Of a stretch of 52,503 nt of DNA, positions 44,280 through 52,503 are shown in pieces; positions within the stretch are counted from its first letter, which is position 1; each line of letters opens with the position of its first letter. The position numbers and the translations under genes are program-made. The stretch lies in assembly GCF_001439925.1 (NCBI RefSeq), contig NZ_LMBV01000015.1, positions 38,751-91,253 of the forward strand, given 5' to 3'. The notes beneath the pieces are model-generated. The model ran no database searches. It had not been told where the DNA came from and saw nothing but the letters and a program-made list of their open reading frames with translations. The stretch comes from Peribacillus muralis (GTDB lineage Bacteria > Bacillota > Bacilli > Bacillales > DSM-1321).

Positions 44280-44993
44280 TTAGATCCACAGGTTAAATAA
44301 ACCCTCATTGACACCTAAATTATACATATAGTACACACCAAAAACAATACTGATGACACCTGTTGTAATTCCTAGTGATCTACTCATTGTTTTACGCTTC
44401 TTGCTCAATACAAATGGAATTCCAATAATCGTTGTAAAGAAAAGCATACCAATAACTGTTCCTGCGCCAAATATAAGGATATAAATGGCCGCTTCTTCCA
44501 CATTCTTGACTGTACTCATGGTTAATAGAACCATAGCACCACTACCTGCCAAACCATGAACTAGGCCAATTAACAATGATTCTAAATACTTTGCCTTTTG
44601 ATGCTGGTGTTTATGGTTATGTTCACCACTATTTTGATGGGAATGAACATGTTTATGATTATCTCCATCATGTTGATGATTATGTATATGGATATTTTTG
44701 AAAGAAAGAATCGTTTTAACTCCGAGATAAACAAGCATGATTCCTACTAAAAATTCTAAAGACATTGCCCACTTATCCGGTATTTCTCCCTTCATAAGAA
44801 TAAGAATAATACCGAAGATGAATAATGTTATAGTGTGACCAATTCCCCAAAATACTCCTGCTAAAGAAGCGTTCCATAACTTTTTGCTTTGACTTGCGAT
44901 TGTTGATACAGCAATTACATGATCTGGTTCAATCGCATGCCTGATCCCCAAAATAAAACCTAGTGCTAAAACTGAGAATAATGTAAATTCCAT
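44280..44993 (-). CDS. ureH: UreH-type nickel transport/urease accessory membrane protein
   Basis: 237 residues with about six membrane spans. The nickel/cobalt-transporter motif appears as GIRHAIEPDHVIAVSTI in the second span region. A histidine-rich cytosolic loop (about 110-140, many His-x-His) probably binds nickel. UreH of Bacillus sp. TB-90 supplies nickel for urease. ATG 44993 has AAGGA 7 bases upstream; the open frame to 45065 adds 24 non-membrane residues and overlaps ureD's end. Last gene of the urease operon. Confidence 0.9.
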   Translation of the reverse strand: MEFTLFSVLALGFILGIRHAIEPDHVIAVSTIASQSKKLWNASLAGVFWGIGHTITLFIFGIILILMKGEIPDKWAMSLEFLVGIMLVYLGVKTILSFKNIHIHNHQHDGDNHKHVHSHQNSGEHNHKHQHQKAKYLESLLIGLVHGLAGSGAMVLLTMSTVKNVEEAAIYILIFGAGTVIGMLFFTTIIGIPFVLSKKRKTMSRSLGITTGVISIVFGVYYMYNLGVNEGLFNLWI

Positions 44994-45064
44994 AAAGATT
45001 CCTTCTCCACCTATCTTCTCTAATTTAAACCCAGCAACCGTATTCATTGCTGGGTTTTGGGACA

Positions 45065-45889
45065 TTAATATTTTCTTAAAAAACTCGGGGTTTTGTTAAA
45101 CCATTCTTGGCTAATTATGTTATGAAATTCAGAAAATATTCTTTCAATGGTTTGTGTCCCATTTGCTAGTACCCTTACAGTAAAACCTGGTATGGGCAAT
45201 AGTGATAAGCCTATTTTATATTCCTTTGTCTGGTTAGGAACAGCCTCATATAAACGATCAAGAAGGTCATGATCTGTTTTTTCGTCCACTACAATCATGG
45301 AGCCCAAATGAGAATAGCCTTCCATTAAACCCAGGCCATTTATGTTTTGCGTAGCAGGACTTAATTTTATATGATCATATACGACCAGTTCATTTTCCAT
45401 ATAGATTTCATTTATTAATTGAAGTTTATCATAACTAAACTTTTCTCCACCAGGAGACCATCCAGGGGTAATGATATCTGAGTAAAGGAGTGTACATCCT
45501 TTTTCCATATGTATCATATTTTTTTGTTTATATCGTGCATCTTGATAACCGATAAGCGGATCGGGAATATATTCTAGATAACTGCCTTCCTTCAGGTTAA
45601 ACTCTGCTTCCTGATAAGCATGTGAATTAGGTGTCTTATATATTTTAGTTGCCGATTGGGTTGTTAACGTTAGCTTCGCTTGTTTCTCTAATGAAATCTT
45701 CATTTGATAGCGATCGCCATCTAGATAGCCTCCGCCCGGATTTAAAATATAATAACAGACTTGTCCAGATTCATCATGATAAATGGGACGCATGACTTTA
45801 TACGCTCCTTGGAAATACACATTCTTTGCAACGGTCTTTCCATTCCTTTCCTCGGCACCCAAACGCAAAACTCCTGTCCAGTCCTCCAT
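45065..45889 (-). CDS. ureD: Urease accessory protein UreD
   Basis: 274 residues, full length. UreD is the scaffold that binds apo-urease and recruits UreF and UreG for nickel delivery. Recognised by LTTQSATKIYKTPNSHAYQE, YLEYIPDPLIGYQDARYKQK and ITPGWSPGGEKF. It follows ureG by one base, so it is translationally coupled. Order ureG-ureD-ureH is that of Bacillus sp. TB-90 and relatives. Confidence 0.94.
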   Translation of the reverse strand: MEDWTGVLRLGAEERNGKTVAKNVYFQGAYKVMRPIYHDESGQVCYYILNPGGGYLDGDRYQMKISLEKQAKLTLTTQSATKIYKTPNSHAYQEAEFNLKEGSYLEYIPDPLIGYQDARYKQKNMIHMEKGCTLLYSDIITPGWSPGGEKFSYDKLQLINEIYMENELVVYDHIKLSPATQNINGLGLMEGYSHLGSMIVVDEKTDHDLLDRLYEAVPNQTKEYKIGLSLLPIPGFTVRVLANGTQTIERIFSEFHNIISQEWFNKTPSFLRKY

Positions 45890-45890
45890 C

Positions 45891-46502
45891 TTACTCTAGT
45901 CCCTTTAATAGTGCATTTTTCTTAATCCAGTCAATGACTTGATCAAGACCTGTGTTATTTTTTAAATTTGTAAAAACAAATGGTTTGTCCCCACGGAAAA
46001 CCTTCGTGTCTGATTTCATGACATCTAGGCTTGCCCCAACGTAAGGAGCCAAATCTATTTTATTAATGATAAATAAATCAGATTTGATCATTCCTTGCCC
46101 GCCTTTACGTGGGATTTTTTCCCCTTGAGCAACGTCAATAATATAGATCGAAAAGTCAACAAGTTCAGGGCTGAATGTAGCAGCCAAGTTATCCCCACCA
46201 CTTTCCACAAAAATAAGCTCAACATCTGGGTGCTTTGCTTTTAATTCATTAATGGCTGCAAAATTCATAGAAGCATCTTCACGTATTGCCGTATGAGGGC
46301 ACCCACCTGTTTCTACACCTATGATGCGATCTGCAGGAAGTACCCCATTTTGTATTAAGAATTTAGCATCTTCCTTTGTATAAATATCATTCGTTATAGC
46401 CGCCATACTAATTTCATCTTGCAAATGACGGGTTAACTTTTCAACTAACATTGTTTTTCCTGCCCCAACAGGGCCTCCTACACCAATCTTAATTGGTTCC
46501 AT
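45891..46502 (-). CDS. ureG: Urease accessory GTPase UreG
   Basis: 203 residues. A SIMIBI-class GTPase whose hydrolysis drives nickel insertion into urease. P-loop [17 protein letters not shown], metal-binding Cys-Pro-His in [18 protein letters not shown], base-recognition motif [16 protein letters not shown] 46502 is preferred (AAGGA 10 bases upstream) over GTG 46511 three codons before. Confidence 0.97.
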   Translation of the reverse strand: MEPIKIGVGGPVGAGKTMLVEKLTRHLQDEISMAAITNDIYTKEDAKFLIQNGVLPADRIIGVETGGCPHTAIREDASMNFAAINELKAKHPDVELIFVESGGDNLAATFSPELVDFSIYIIDVAQGEKIPRKGGQGMIKSDLFIINKIDLAPYVGASLDVMKSDTKVFRGDKPFVFTNLKNNTGLDQVIDWIKKNALLKGLE

Positions 46503-46520
46503 TACTAACACTTCCTTTTA

Positions 46521-47210
46521 TTAAGACATAAAAATACGAATATTCACACGTTCATGTTTCATCTGAGATAGCTCTAGACCTGGAGAAACAATCCCAAAGT
46601 CTTCTTCATCTAAACTCTGAATTTTTTGTGTTGCTTTGGTTAAAGCACCCTGAAATTCTTGAATCGTTTTCTGACCAGCCGTTTGCCCTAAAGGGATCGC
46701 ACGCACCGCATTTTGTACAAGACTTGCGACGGTAGAATACAAATAATACAGAGTTGTTGTTGAATTGGGAACTCCCAGATGATGACCTACAATCGTAAAA
46801 ACAATTGCTGAATGACCAAATGATTGCTTTTTATTAATACGCTCCCGATATTTTGAAAGCATAGGTATAACATATAGAGATTCAACAAGGTTTAACATCC
46901 GCTCACCTATTCTTTGGGTTCCTTCTCTCGTTTCACGCGGCAAATTTTGAACCATCAGCATACGATCTAATTTCCACACTTTTTGCAAATCTTCTTTTTC
47001 TAGTGCTTCATAGACAAGGCGAGAAGCAAGCCCGTCTGAATAGATGAGCTGCTCGTGTACATACGCCTGAAGCCATTGTAAGAATGTTGCTTGATCATGG
47101 ACTTTACCTTCTTGAATATAGCTTTCAAGCCCATATGAATGACTAAAAGACCCTATAGGAAAATTGGAATCACATAGTTGAAATAAAGACAGAATATTAT
47201 TATTATTCAT
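46521..47210 (-). CDS. ureF: Urease accessory protein UreF
   Basis: 229 residues, all-helical. Works with UreD and UreG in the urease activation complex as a fidelity check for GTP use. Typical N-terminus [20 protein letters not shown], then GLESYIQEG, and later [14 protein letters not shown]. The start overlaps the ureE end by 8 bases. Confidence 0.95.
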   Translation of the reverse strand: MNNNNILSLFQLCDSNFPIGSFSHSYGLESYIQEGKVHDQATFLQWLQAYVHEQLIYSDGLASRLVYEALEKEDLQKVWKLDRMLMVQNLPRETREGTQRIGERMLNLVESLYVIPMLSKYRERINKKQSFGHSAIVFTIVGHHLGVPNSTTTLYYLYSTVASLVQNAVRAIPLGQTAGQKTIQEFQGALTKATQKIQSLDEEDFGIVSPGLELSQMKHERVNIRIFMS

Positions 47211-47658
47211 GGCTATGTCCGATATGGCGAAATGCCTGTTTTACCTTTCTATCTTCATGTTTATAAGGAATCTGCAGGCCTTGAAGTAATTCCTCTACAA
47301 GGTAATCATACTGAACAAGCATATCGTTTTCTTCAAATTGGGCCGGTAGATGACGATTCCCTAATTGATGGGCTATTGTTCCCATTTCTTTTAAACTGCG
47401 TGGTTGGATTACTAATAAATCATCCGATAAAACATCTATTATGATTAGACTTTTATCATCCATATGTAGAACATCACCAGCAACAAGGTCGCGCGGATCT
47501 TTTAAACGTATACCAATTTCCTTACCATGATCTGTCGTCACTCGTTGAATGCGTTTCACTAAATGAGTGCTTTCGAGATAGACTTTTTCAATATGACGTT
47601 TTTCGATTTCTTCTTTTCCCATTTTTTCAATATTTGTTACGATTTGTTCAACTATCAA
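47203..47658 (-). CDS. ureE: Urease accessory nickel chaperone UreE
   Basis: 151 residues from a TTG start at 47658. The GAGGTG ribosome site for this TTG overlaps the ureC stop codon, so coupling is tight. The open frame extends upstream into ureC to 47718, but those 20 residues do not belong to the family. UreE binds nickel and hands it to UreG. N-terminal domain includes [21 protein letters not shown]-terminal domain includes [10 protein letters not shown] and ends in the His-containing FRHIGHSHE. The His tail is short compared with Klebsiella UreE. Confidence 0.93.
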   Translation of the reverse strand: MIVEQIVTNIEKMGKEEIEKRHIEKVYLESTHLVKRIQRVTTDHGKEIGIRLKDPRDLVAGDVLHMDDKSLIIIDVLSDDLLVIQPRSLKEMGTIAHQLGNRHLPAQFEENDMLVQYDYLVEELLQGLQIPYKHEDRKVKQAFRHIGHSHE

Positions 47659-47668
47659 TACCTTCACC

Positions 47669-49381
47669 TCAGAATAGGAAATATCGTTGTCCCATCGGTA
47701 CCTTGTCAACAGGCTCACATGTAATTAATTCTCCGTTTACTTTTACTTCATAGGTTTGTGGGTCAACCGTTATTTCGGGAGTTTCGGAATTCAACTTCAT
47801 ATCCTTCTTCGTTAATTTCCGAATGCCGTGAACTGGGAGAATCATTTTTTGTAATCCAAGCTTTTCATGCACCTTATCGTCAAAAGCGGCTTGTGAAATA
47901 AATGTAATGGAAGTACTAAACAGAGCTTTTCCAAGCTGTCCGTACATCGGACGAGAAATAACAGGCTGCGGTGTTGGAATAGATGCGTTCGCATCTCCCA
48001 TTAAGCTTTCTACAACAAAACCATTTTTAATAATCATCTCAGGCTTTACGCCAAAAAATGCTGGATTCCAAATAACAAGATCGGCAATTTTCCCTACTTC
48101 GATCGACCCGACATATTCAGAAATACCGTGAGTGATCGCAGGATTGATCGTATACTTTGCCACATAACGTTTCACACGATTATTATCAGAAAGCTTGCTA
48201 TCTCCTTCCATCGTTCCTCTTTGTTTCTTCATTTTATCGGCTGTTTGCCATGTACGTATAATCACTTCGCCAATCCGTCCCATCGCTTGGGCATCTGAAC
48301 TGACCATACTAAATACACCCATATCTTGAAGAACATCTTCAGCAGCAATGGTTTCACGTCTAATACGTGAATCAGCAAAAGCTATGTCTTCAGGGACTGA
48401 TGGGTTCAAATGATGACATACCATTAGCATATCTAAATGCTCGTCTACCGTATTTATTGTATATGGTAGGGTCGGATTAGTAGATGATGGCAGAACATTC
48501 ATAAATCCGGCTGATTTAATTAAATCCGGAGCATGACCGCCGCCTGCACCTTCCGTATGGTACATATGAATAACACGATCTTTAAGAGCCCCCATCGTAT
48601 TTTCCATAAATCCGCCTTCATTTAAGGTATCCGCATGAAGCGCGACCTGTACATCATATTTTTCAGCTACTCGTAATGCATAGTCGATAGCTGAAGCTGT
48701 TGCTCCCCAGTCTTCATGAACTTTCAATCCAATTGCACCTGCGCGTACTTGCTCCACAAGTGGATCTTCGGAAGCAGCTTGTCCTTTTCCTGTGAATCCA
48801 ACGTTAATTGGCATTCCTTCCGCTGCTTCAAGCATTCGGTGTATATGCCATTCACCTGGTGTAACCGTTGTGGCTTTTGATCCTGCAGCAGGACCTGTTC
48901 CTCCTCCAATTAGGGTGGTGAGGCCTGAAGCTAATGCTGTTCTAACCTGTGCTGGATTAATAAAGTGAACATGCGAGTCAATTCCACCAGCTGTCACAAT
49001 CTTTCCTTCACCAGCAATAATTTCTGTACTTGCAGCAATGATGATATCCACTTTATCCATAACTAAAGGATTTCCAGCTTTTCCGATTCCAGAAATTTTC
49101 CCATCACGGATTCCAATATCTGCTTTATAAATACCGGTGTAATCTAGGATTACAGCATTAGTAATGACAACATCTGCTGCTCCATCGGCTCGTGTTGCTA
49201 GCGGATGTTGTCCCATTCCATCACGAATAACCTTGCCGCCACCGAAAACAACTTCATCACCATACGCCGTGTAGTCCTTCTCAACTTGAACGATTAAGTC
49301 CGTATCCGCTAAACGAATAGAATCTCCTGTAGTTGGACCATACATTTGAGCATATTGCTTCCTTGACATCTTGAAACTCAT
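47669..49381 (-). CDS. ureC: Urease alpha subunit
   Basis: 570 residues, catalytic subunit. Hydrolyses urea to ammonia and carbamate at a two-nickel centre. Nickel ligands and catalytic residues: [10 protein letters not shown], the carbamylated Lys in [37 protein letters not shown], catalytic His in [13 protein letters not shown], and Asp in [11 protein letters not shown]. Everything needed for activity is present. It overlaps ureB by 4 bases (ATGA). Confidence 0.98.
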   Translation of the reverse strand: MSFKMSRKQYAQMYGPTTGDSIRLADTDLIVQVEKDYTAYGDEVVFGGGKVIRDGMGQHPLATRADGAADVVITNAVILDYTGIYKADIGIRDGKISGIGKAGNPLVMDKVDIIIAASTEIIAGEGKIVTAGGIDSHVHFINPAQVRTALASGLTTLIGGGTGPAAGSKATTVTPGEWHIHRMLEAAEGMPINVGFTGKGQAASEDPLVEQVRAGAIGLKVHEDWGATASAIDYALRVAEKYDVQVALHADTLNEGGFMENTMGALKDRVIHMYHTEGAGGGHAPDLIKSAGFMNVLPSSTNPTLPYTINTVDEHLDMLMVCHHLNPSVPEDIAFADSRIRRETIAAEDVLQDMGVFSMVSSDAQAMGRIGEVIIRTWQTADKMKKQRGTMEGDSKLSDNNRVKRYVAKYTINPAITHGISEYVGSIEVGKIADLVIWNPAFFGVKPEMIIKNGFVVESLMGDANASIPTPQPVISRPMYGQLGKALFSTSITFISQAAFDDKVHEKLGLQKMILPVHGIRKLTKKDMKLNSETPEITVDPQTYEVKVNGELITCEPVDKVPMGQRYFLF

Positions 49382-49701
49382 TTGTTATCCCTCTTTTCCG
49401 CTGTTCCGTCCACTTTATTGTTAAATCCATACACACGGCGTTCTCCGGCGTAAGGCACTAGTTCAATTTCTTTTTCATCACCAGGCTCGAAACGAACAGC
49501 TGCCCCAGATGGAATGTTAAGTCGTTTTCCAAATGCTTGTTCTCTAGTGAATTGAAGGGCTTCATTCACTTCATAAAAATGAAAATGCGATCCTACCTGA
49601 ACTGGGCGGTCCCCTGTATTCGTTACAGTCAATTTAGATGCTGTTCTTCCGACATTACAAATGATGTCTTCCTCTTTTAAAAATAATTGTCCCGGCTCCA
49701 T
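49378..49701 (-). CDS. ureB: Urease beta subunit
   Basis: 107 residues, structural subunit. Recognised by [33 protein letters not shown] and the end [14 protein letters not shown]. Lies 21 bases after ureA and overlaps ureC. A strong AGGAGG precedes the ATG. Confidence 0.97.
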   Translation of the reverse strand: MEPGQLFLKEEDIICNVGRTASKLTVTNTGDRPVQVGSHFHFYEVNEALQFTREQAFGKRLNIPSGAAVRFEPGDEKEIELVPYAGERRVYGFNNKVDGTAEKRDNK

Positions 49702-49722
49702 TTAATAACCTCCTTTTGCTTC

Positions 49723-50025
49723 TTATTTAATTGGACTATGTACAGTCACAAGTTTTGTTCCATCAGGAAAAGTAGCTTCCACTTGAATATCATCGAGCAT
49801 TTCCGGAATCCCTTCCATGACATCTTCTCTCGACAAAATGGTCGCACCATATTCCATCAATTCTGCAACACTTTTTCCATCCCGTGCTCCTTCCAACACT
49901 TCATACGTTATAATTGCTACTGCTTCTGGATAATTTAATTCCAAACCTCTTTCTTTTCGTCTTTTAGCAAGATCAGCTGCCACAACTATCATTAGCTTGT
50001 CTATCTCACGTGGTAATAATTGCAT
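49723..50025 (-). CDS. ureA: Urease gamma subunit
   Basis: 100 residues, first gene of the operon. Recognised by [40 protein letters not shown], and [14 protein letters not shown] at the end. AAGGAGG lies 8 bases before the ATG. Transcription starts in the 420-base region shared with the divergent urea transporter gene; a TTGACA at about 50050-50056 is too close to the start to be a normal -35. Confidence 0.98.
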   Translation of the reverse strand: MQLLPREIDKLMIVVAADLAKRRKERGLELNYPEAVAIITYEVLEGARDGKSVAELMEYGATILSREDVMEGIPEMLDDIQVEATFPDGTKLVTVHSPIK

Positions 50026-50327
50026 CGTAAAACCTCCTTATACTTTGTACTGTCAAATAAATAAAAAAAACACTAAATAAAGAGGATTCCAAAATGGATA
50101 AGTTCTATTTTTTTAAAAGAGAAATAAATCATTTTTTAGTATCACTCATCATTTATAACTTAATAATTAACTAGGATTCTGAAAAGAAATTTTACAAATT
50201 CATCATTTTGAAAAATACGAATATTCGCGAACTATAAACACAATATTTGTAATTATAAAGCACTTTTTGTCGTTTTTTTGATGAATTTTAAGATGAAATT
50301 AAAATTGATTCCCTTAGTGCATTAATA

Positions 50328-50386
50328 TATCATAATTTATATATATATAAAAATATATATATAAATTATGATATAAATTATGATAT
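50328..50386. promoter_or_regulatory. Long AT palindrome plus 12-bp direct repeat between ureA and the urea transporter
   Basis: Two perfect 21-base arms (50328-50348 and 50353-50373) with a 4-base loop form an all but G-free hairpin. The element AAATTATGATAT is repeated head-to-tail at 50363-50374 and 50375-50386. The block lies 58-117 bases before the transporter start and about 300 bases before ureA. It may be a cruciform or an operator for divergent control; no GlnR/TnrA box was recognised with confidence in 50026-50444. Confidence 0.6.
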
Positions 50387-50444
50387 TTCATGACGAGAAT
50401 ACTAGGAGAAATTAAAATCATAAATACTTAAAAAGGAGTTTATT

Positions 50445-51389
50445 ATGCAAAATAACAAACGAAATTCATTAAGGGAGGGAACATTGTTTTCTTTCATATC
50501 GGCAACCTTCAAGGGAATCTCTCAAGTTGTCTTAATTGAAAATGCTATAACTGGATTTATTATCTTAATAGCAATAACAATTTCCTCTTATTATTTAGGA
50601 ATGATTGCTTTATTATCGTCAATCATAGGTAACCTAGTGGGGAAAATTGGGGGCGCAGATGAAAAAAGTATTAATCAAGGTTTATTAGGATATAATTCCG
50701 TATTAACAGGTATTGCACTGGCATTGTTCTTAAACGGAACTTATATGTGGTTTCTTGCTTTAGCTGGATCAGCTGTAGCTGCAATTCTTACAGCAGCCAT
50801 AATGCACTTTATGAAAAAGATAGAAATTCCAATTCTTACATTCCCCTTTATTATCCTTACATGGTTTATACTGCTTGCTTCTTACAAATTAAAAGGTATT
50901 AAGTTAAGTACTACATTAGTACCTCAAGATTTAACACACTGGGAACTTAACATAGCAGGAGAGATTAATTTGCTAGATGGAATATTTAACGGAATTGGGC
51001 AAATATTTTTCCTTAGTGATACTATATCGGGAATATTAATTTTTATTGCTGTATTTTGGGCAGGGAGAAGACTTGGTTTTTATGCGATAATGGGGAATGC
51101 TATTGCTTTACTCACATCATACTTTTTGGGTGGGGAGCATAATTTAATTATGTTAGGACTTTATGGATATAATTCCATTTTAACCATTGTAGCTGTATCT
51201 GCAGTTTTTAATAGTAAGCATAACCGTTTTGCACCATTATCAGGTATAATAGCTGCTTGTTTAACAGTACCTATAACAGCAGCCATTAGCACATGGCTTT
51301 TACCATATGGGCTCCCTGCATTAACAATGCCATTTGTTCTTTGTTCATGGTTGTTCCTAGGCTCAAGGAGAGTTTTACCTAAGTTATAA
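50445..51389 (+). CDS. utp: Urea transporter (UT family)
   Basis: 314 residues with about ten membrane segments in two homologous halves: NQGLLGYNSVLTGIALALFL and LGLYGYNSILTIVAVSAVF are the paired urea-channel motifs, each near a proline-rich span (ILTFPFIILTWF, ALTMPFVLCSWLF). It lets urea pass along its gradient into the cell. AAAAAGGAG precedes the ATG. Placed back to back with the urease operon, so uptake and hydrolysis are probably induced together. Confidence 0.93.
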   Translation: MQNNKRNSLREGTLFSFISATFKGISQVVLIENAITGFIILIAITISSYYLGMIALLSSIIGNLVGKIGGADEKSINQGLLGYNSVLTGIALALFLNGTYMWFLALAGSAVAAILTAAIMHFMKKIEIPILTFPFIILTWFILLASYKLKGIKLSTTLVPQDLTHWELNIAGEINLLDGIFNGIGQIFFLSDTISGILIFIAVFWAGRRLGFYAIMGNAIALLTSYFLGGEHNLIMLGLYGYNSILTIVAVSAVFNSKHNRFAPLSGIIAACLTVPITAAISTWLLPYGLPALTMPFVLCSWLFLGSRRVLPKL

Positions 51390-51414
51390 GCTATGAGACT
51401 GTTTACATAAGGAC

Positions 51415-51452
51415 AAAAAAAGCATCTCTTATAAGAAAAGAGATGCTTTTTT
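51415..51452. terminator. Bidirectional terminator
   Basis: 16-base arms rich in A on one side and T on the other around GCATCTCTT/AAGAGATGC, 6-base loop. Lies between the convergent urea transporter and YheE-like genes and can serve both. Confidence 0.9.
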
Positions 51453-51454
51453 CG

Positions 51455-51676
51455 TCAATCTTTTATGTGGTGATTCATCAATAAGTCATGAACTTTTGAT
51501 TCAACAGAACTAATATGTTGTTCTTCAAGTTTATTTTTCGGGTGTGGATTAAACCAATGAATTTCTCCATCATGGAATATCCCAGTATAGTCACTACCTT
51601 GAATGTTCACCGTAAACTGCTGACGCTCATGAACTTGACCTTCAAACATTTGCGTTACTTCAATGTTTTCAAACAA
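51455..51676 (-). CDS. YheE-like small protein (DUF5342)
   Basis: 73 residues, cytosolic, function unknown. The pattern QFTVNIQGSDYTGIFHDGEI, HWFNPHPKNKLEE and VHDLLMNHH resembles the YheE family of Bacillus. It starts with TTG at 51676, AGGAGG 8 bases upstream. Single gene with its own terminator. Confidence 0.72.
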   Translation of the reverse strand: MFENIEVTQMFEGQVHERQQFTVNIQGSDYTGIFHDGEIHWFNPHPKNKLEEQHISSVESKVHDLLMNHHIKD

Positions 51677-51849
51677 TATAATAACCTCCTGATTTTATTT
51701 AAGGTTTATCTTACTTTTATAATTATGTTCCCTTATGTTTATAACAATAACCGTAATAAATGAGAATTCGGTAAGATCAAGATTAAAATTTGATGAGAAA
51801 ATTAGCCGGGTTTATTCATTTTTACTATTTTTCTACATGGGATCCTACC

Positions 51850-51867
51850 ACATGCCCATCAAGCTAA
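51850..51867. mobile_element. IS4-family end remnant
   Basis: ACATGCCCATCAAGCTAA, the fourth copy of the terminal motif found at 20.2, 20.6 and 40.6 kb. A short hairpin with AGAGTAG / CTACTCT follows at 51884-51903. No transposase recognised nearby; about 240 bases on either side contain no gene. Confidence 0.6.
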
Positions 51868-52109
51868 AACTTACGAATGATTAGAGTAGAGATAAGCTAC
51901 TCTCTATGCTAATGAAGGCATGGTAAATAGGCATGAAACAAGTCGTTTTTAAAACTATACTGCTTTCTTGCGACAGACGGTATAATGATAAACAACACCC
52001 AATATATCAAAGACCATTTTCTTCTCATATCGATGAGATTTCCGTCCGTTTTACTGTAGTAGATTGAACGGAGAAGCAGAATCTTTGATAGTTCTTGGGT
52101 ACTTTTTTG

Positions 52110-52300
52110 GGTTCTGGTGTAAATATACTCAGACAGCTAACCCAACAAGCATATTACCGATTCAGGTTAACGAATTGGACCTTGGGTTTAATCAGGGAAA
52201 AGAGTTGCACGCAATTGTAAGCGATTTGACGTACGTACGGGTAAATCAAAAGTGGTGTTACGTATGTATATTTGTTGATCTCATTAATCATGATTCACTT
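52110..52300 (+). mobile_element. IS3-family transposase fragment behind an IS6-like end
   Basis: GGTTCTGGTGTAAA (52110-52123) is nearly the IS6 end. Directly after it the frame reads ELDLGFNQGKELHAIVSDLT and YVRVNQKWCYVCIFVDLINH, the DDE core entry of IS3/IS150-type OrfB (usual form VVSDLTYVRV, then DLFNREIIGYS). The coding match stops after LINH. Both elements are fragments, one inserted in or fused to the other. Confidence 0.75.
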
Positions 52301-52422
52301 TATCCAAGAATTTCTCCAAGTCCATATCCCACTACCCATGTTAGTACTTTGCTTTTCAAACCACCTGGTGTCCTTGTTTGTTAGGACGAAATCCATAGCT
52401 ATTCTTTGAAAATTGAGTCAAA

Positions 52423-52503
52423 TTACTTGGGCACTATTTGGGCAATGGCTTGTTGAATGAAACGGTCTAGAACGGTTGGAATACCCAATAGCCGAACTCC
52501 GCC
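52423..52503 (-). pseudogene. Group II intron reverse transcriptase fragment (cut by window edge)
   Basis: The minus strand from the window edge reads GGVRLLGIPTVLDRFIQQAI, AQIVPK and a stop at 52423. This is the conserved RT block of LtrA-type maturases (RPLGIPT...DR..QQA). The expected continuation (SPIFE...YGFRPG) is missing, so the gene is truncated here. The part before lies outside the window. Confidence 0.8.

Noticed and set aside
50026..50327. GlnR/TnrA box before ureA
   Set aside because: Several AT-rich near-palindromes exist, but none fits the TGTNA-N7-TNACA pattern convincingly.

Overview
The window reads as chromosomal (or large-replicon) DNA of a low-GC, endospore-type Bacillota, most likely a Bacillaceae member. 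The grounds are AT-rich coding sequence, AGGAGG-type ribosome binding sites, the urease order ureABCEFGDH known from Bacillus, xylose genes of Bacillus type, a gmuR-gmuE-gmuF trio, a CcpA-type cre site and a YheE-like small protein. It is an accessory region with many scars: remnants of IS6, IS4, IS3 and IS21 family elements and a group II intron reverse transcriptase, one apparently complete IS6 copy, and more than ten decayed genes.

Layout. 0-5.7 kb: a frameshifted HU gene, an OLD-family ATPase/TOPRIM nuclease followed by a membrane-anchored protein of unknown function (defence-like pair), then a serine resolvase with a three-part res site. 5.7-8.1 kb: a HAD phosphatase inside a region bracketed by a 35-bp inverted repeat, with other repeats and a PTS EIIC remnant. 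8.1-15.6 kb: a leftward beta-glucoside/xyloside operon (PTS IIB, IIC, GH31 alpha-xylosidase, GH1, IIA, ROK kinase) behind a good promoter and a cre site. 15.7-20.1 kb: a decayed gmu-type operon in which IIC and GH1 are ruins, while the GntR regulator, fructokinase and mannose-6-P isomerase are intact. 20.1-21.9 kb: IS4 and IS21 ruins. 21.9-26.2 kb: xylB-xylA with divergent xylR and two operator-like palindromes.

26.4-33.4 kb: an acetyltransferase, IS3 remnants, and an operon for acid-sugar breakdown (DUF1537 kinase, class II aldolase, MFS carrier, HpaI-type aldolase) interrupted by a SnoaL-like pseudogene and preceded by an alpha/beta-hydrolase pseudogene. 33.4-40.4 kb: an uncharacterised cluster with two cupins, an EamA transporter, a LacI-type regulator, two tandem-domain SnoaL-like proteins and a prephenate dehydratase. 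A shared 16-bp palindrome (consensus TTGAATNCGCNTTCAA) stands before the cupins, the regulator and the SnoaL pair, with three copies exactly 30 bp apart at the last. This looks like an undescribed LacI regulon and is the most interesting part of the window.

40.5-43.4 kb: IS4 end, intact IS6 that cuts a YtcJ-like amidohydrolase, a CD3324-family pseudogene. 43.5-51.7 kb: PadR regulator, the complete leftward urease operon, a divergent urea transporter and a YheE-like protein. 51.7-52.5 kb: IS4, IS6 and IS3 scraps and the edge of a group II intron reverse transcriptase.

How the genes fit together: the left half handles plant-polysaccharide oligosaccharides (beta-glucosides, xylosides, mannosides) and feeds xylose to XylA/XylB; the middle handles sugar acids and an unknown substrate; the right half imports and hydrolyses urea. 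All functional statements rest on recognised protein motifs and gene order; no database search was run.
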